Source: Opitutia bacterium
GTDB lineage: Bacteria; Verrucomicrobiota; Verrucomicrobiia; Opitutales; Seribacteraceae
Length of the DNA stretch: 33,175 nt
Assembly: GCA_002694035.1 (NCBI GenBank)
Contig: NZKY01000159.1
Span: forward strand, 1 to 33,175
Direction: 5' to 3'
The translations under genes were made by a program, and so were the position numbers. Of this stretch, positions 33,001-33,175 are shown one piece after another; the first letter of the stretch is position 1; every line of letters begins with the position of its first letter. A model generated the notes under the pieces. It was not told the DNA's origin. It saw nothing but the letters and a program-made list of their open reading frames with translations, and did no database searches.

Positions 33001-33175
33001 ATCAGGTTCAGGGTGTTTTAAACTGGGAAATCTCTCAACAGGCGATAAACGGACAAGCTTCAGTAACAGGTTCTGGAACCACTCCTGCCTCCCTCACTTA
33101 TCAACCGGATGGAAACTTTTCGGGCACCGACCTTTTTATTCTTCGCGTTTTCGAATCATTGGATCCAAATGCATC
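30072..33175 (+). CDS. Giant secreted surface protein: cupredoxin-like domain, seven-bladed FG-GAP propeller, Ig/cadherin-like domains (3' truncated)
   Basis: Open from ATG 30072 to the right edge: 1,034 full codons without a stop. A signal peptide ends near VISA-DD (residue 38). Residues about 45-160 resemble the degenerate cupredoxin-like domain of marine surface proteins (PSLTLYENNFYKF, TLYYFNPE) without copper ligands. Residues about 164-525 hold seven FG-GAP/integrin-alpha blades (for example GDEFGYDLKV with LIVGAP). From about 530 on come tandem cadherin/Ig-like domains: GEFSYTPQADFFGIHSF, VEDAPVF, VNDAPDI, and a He_PIG-type PSGWLEFNSTTNLLSGTP. About 42 of about 87 Asn are in N-X-S/T sequons. 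Likely an adhesin or matrix protein; length unknown. Confidence 0.9.
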   Translation, partial: MLLPFFSIALWSKQILRIWICSIRFGIFAISVASVISADDPAVSSFSTFSVDWNGSVFLISGEALNPQPFPSLTLYENNFYKFEHNGSAGFRLNIGENNSSTYVDSDLWNNGALSPHEYLFFQPDMNTSRTLYYFNPESNSSVGQIQILSHESDLYFPVVTNPSAKFGKSITINEWNQTIVGAPGEAGFDDGEMHIFNREANGTYSYFEKVSPPISGLSAQFAHSIESVDNYLFVGSPDVVNYSGVVDVFKRENNGSYSFDSNLSISIDSGDSFGWSLSGDSIYLAIGSLQTINNGGGEVSIFENNGTNWNFSQTLFAVDENNQSGDEFGYDLKVDNSRLIVGAPKVDANGTNSGSAYIYERNSTGWYQTAILSPSGPSAGDEFGYAVALSGNLAFVGARQKDGNAIDAGVVYVFHFDGVTWTEVYQIYPPTDMANQYFSSDLEVHDDILAVSSPRIGEGSIYIYRFENNGSKISYLSNLSLSETNSSDQSFLSLSVQKGAVFVGVPGDSTKANSSGTTVVFQNDAWQEKFLPEVAPIIESNSSIYHQMSEDNGTYYYDFNGSHPIDSNLSWSINQFPDSNATYDLNSTTGEFSYTPQADFFGIHSFSIQLSNGTLSDSLDFNMTVHSVEDAPVFDGPFNLIAGMEGDEYNQTIAVRDVDGDLLTLGYFSSPSFGLNTSGFNLFGTPNPGSANGQPYQDYNITLSLDDAKSATVYQSFSIRILKRNNPPVIWVDGNSSVNTYNINLSEDFDSNAWYASLPHLDYNDSDGHKIDLNVSINPSFGNLSWDINATDLNQSITYSPHENFNGIDSFTMILRDLEGEGNKSHELTFNISVAAVNDAPDITSAPPMSIVQEGDLFSYQIVVTDPDLFDTGSTEQLSVSVENLPPSGWLEFNSTTNLLSGTPQWSDYEEGPPRLIVIKVQDSGGLEDTQAFTLEVKPHNYPPVITQGASFSATLDEDTSINSWGGLDLTVSGLDQVQGVLNWEISQQAINGQASVTGSGTTPASLTYQPDGNFSGTDLFILRVFESLDPNA

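Noticed and set aside
1-33175. Search for tRNA/rRNA genes, CRISPR arrays, insertion sequences, att sites and riboswitches
   Set aside because: No cloverleaf-like genes, regularly spaced repeats, transposase motifs, terminal inverted repeats or recognisable riboswitch leaders were seen; spacers are mostly under 125 bp.

Overview
This is a gene-dense, AT-rich bacterial chromosome segment. The housekeeping content (tig-clpP-clpX, aroK, a tRNA-dihydrouridine synthase, lnt, gap-pgk-tpiA, panB, gpsA, queH, cysE, rluD) is that of a Gram-negative heterotroph. The style of the proteins (tandem HDOD proteins, a BFN-domain protein, an extended adenylate-kinase-like protein, a giant FG-GAP/cadherin-like surface protein), together with mostly Shine-Dalgarno-free starts, fits a marine Verrucomicrobiota of the Opitutae type. 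That assignment is inference, about 60% sure; no rRNA or tRNA gene is present to anchor it.

Layout. 1-209: tail of an unidentified gene. 232-3558 (minus): clpX, clpP and tig, forming a chaperone/protease operon read from a good sigma70-type promoter at 3629-3657. 3680-4282 (minus): single-pass membrane protein of unknown function. 4334-5276: thioesterase (+) and shikimate kinase (-), whose 3' ends overlap. 5339-13620 (+): BFN protein, dus, lnt, two tandem HDOD paralogues, then the glycolytic block gap-pgk-tpiA. 13627-15663 (-): SDR, exported peroxiredoxin, YhbY-like RNA-binding protein and cytosolic Bcp/PrxQ, tightly packed. 15727-18795 (+): aldo/keto reductase, panB and gpsA, with overlapping start/stop codons. 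18825-24714 (+): queH, cysE, adenylate-kinase-like protein, M29 aminopeptidase, adenosine-deaminase-like hydrolase and rluD.

24733-33175 is more accessory. It holds a LOG-family hydrolase, a possible 25-residue lipoprotein, an acidic 98-residue protein, a MORN-like lipoprotein, a putative PD-(D/E)XK-fold protein, an exported nuclease-fold protein that seems to have lost catalytic residues, a second and distant M29-like protein, a secreted Arg/Lys/Pro-rich protein with no acidic residue, and the first ~1,034 codons of a surface protein that runs off the 3' edge. That protein starts at 30072. It has a signal peptide, a degenerate cupredoxin-like domain, exactly seven FG-GAP blades and a string of Ig/cadherin-like domains. 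It is strikingly enriched in N-X-S/T sequons, which is the most interesting signal in the window.

Convergent gene pairs are separated by -11 to +22 bp and show no convincing terminators, so the genome appears compact. Most starts lack an SD sequence, and a few have a -10-like box ending exactly 7 nt before the start codon, which suggests leaderless transcripts. No tRNA, rRNA, CRISPR array, insertion sequence or attachment site was seen, and no stretch over 300 bp is without a gene.
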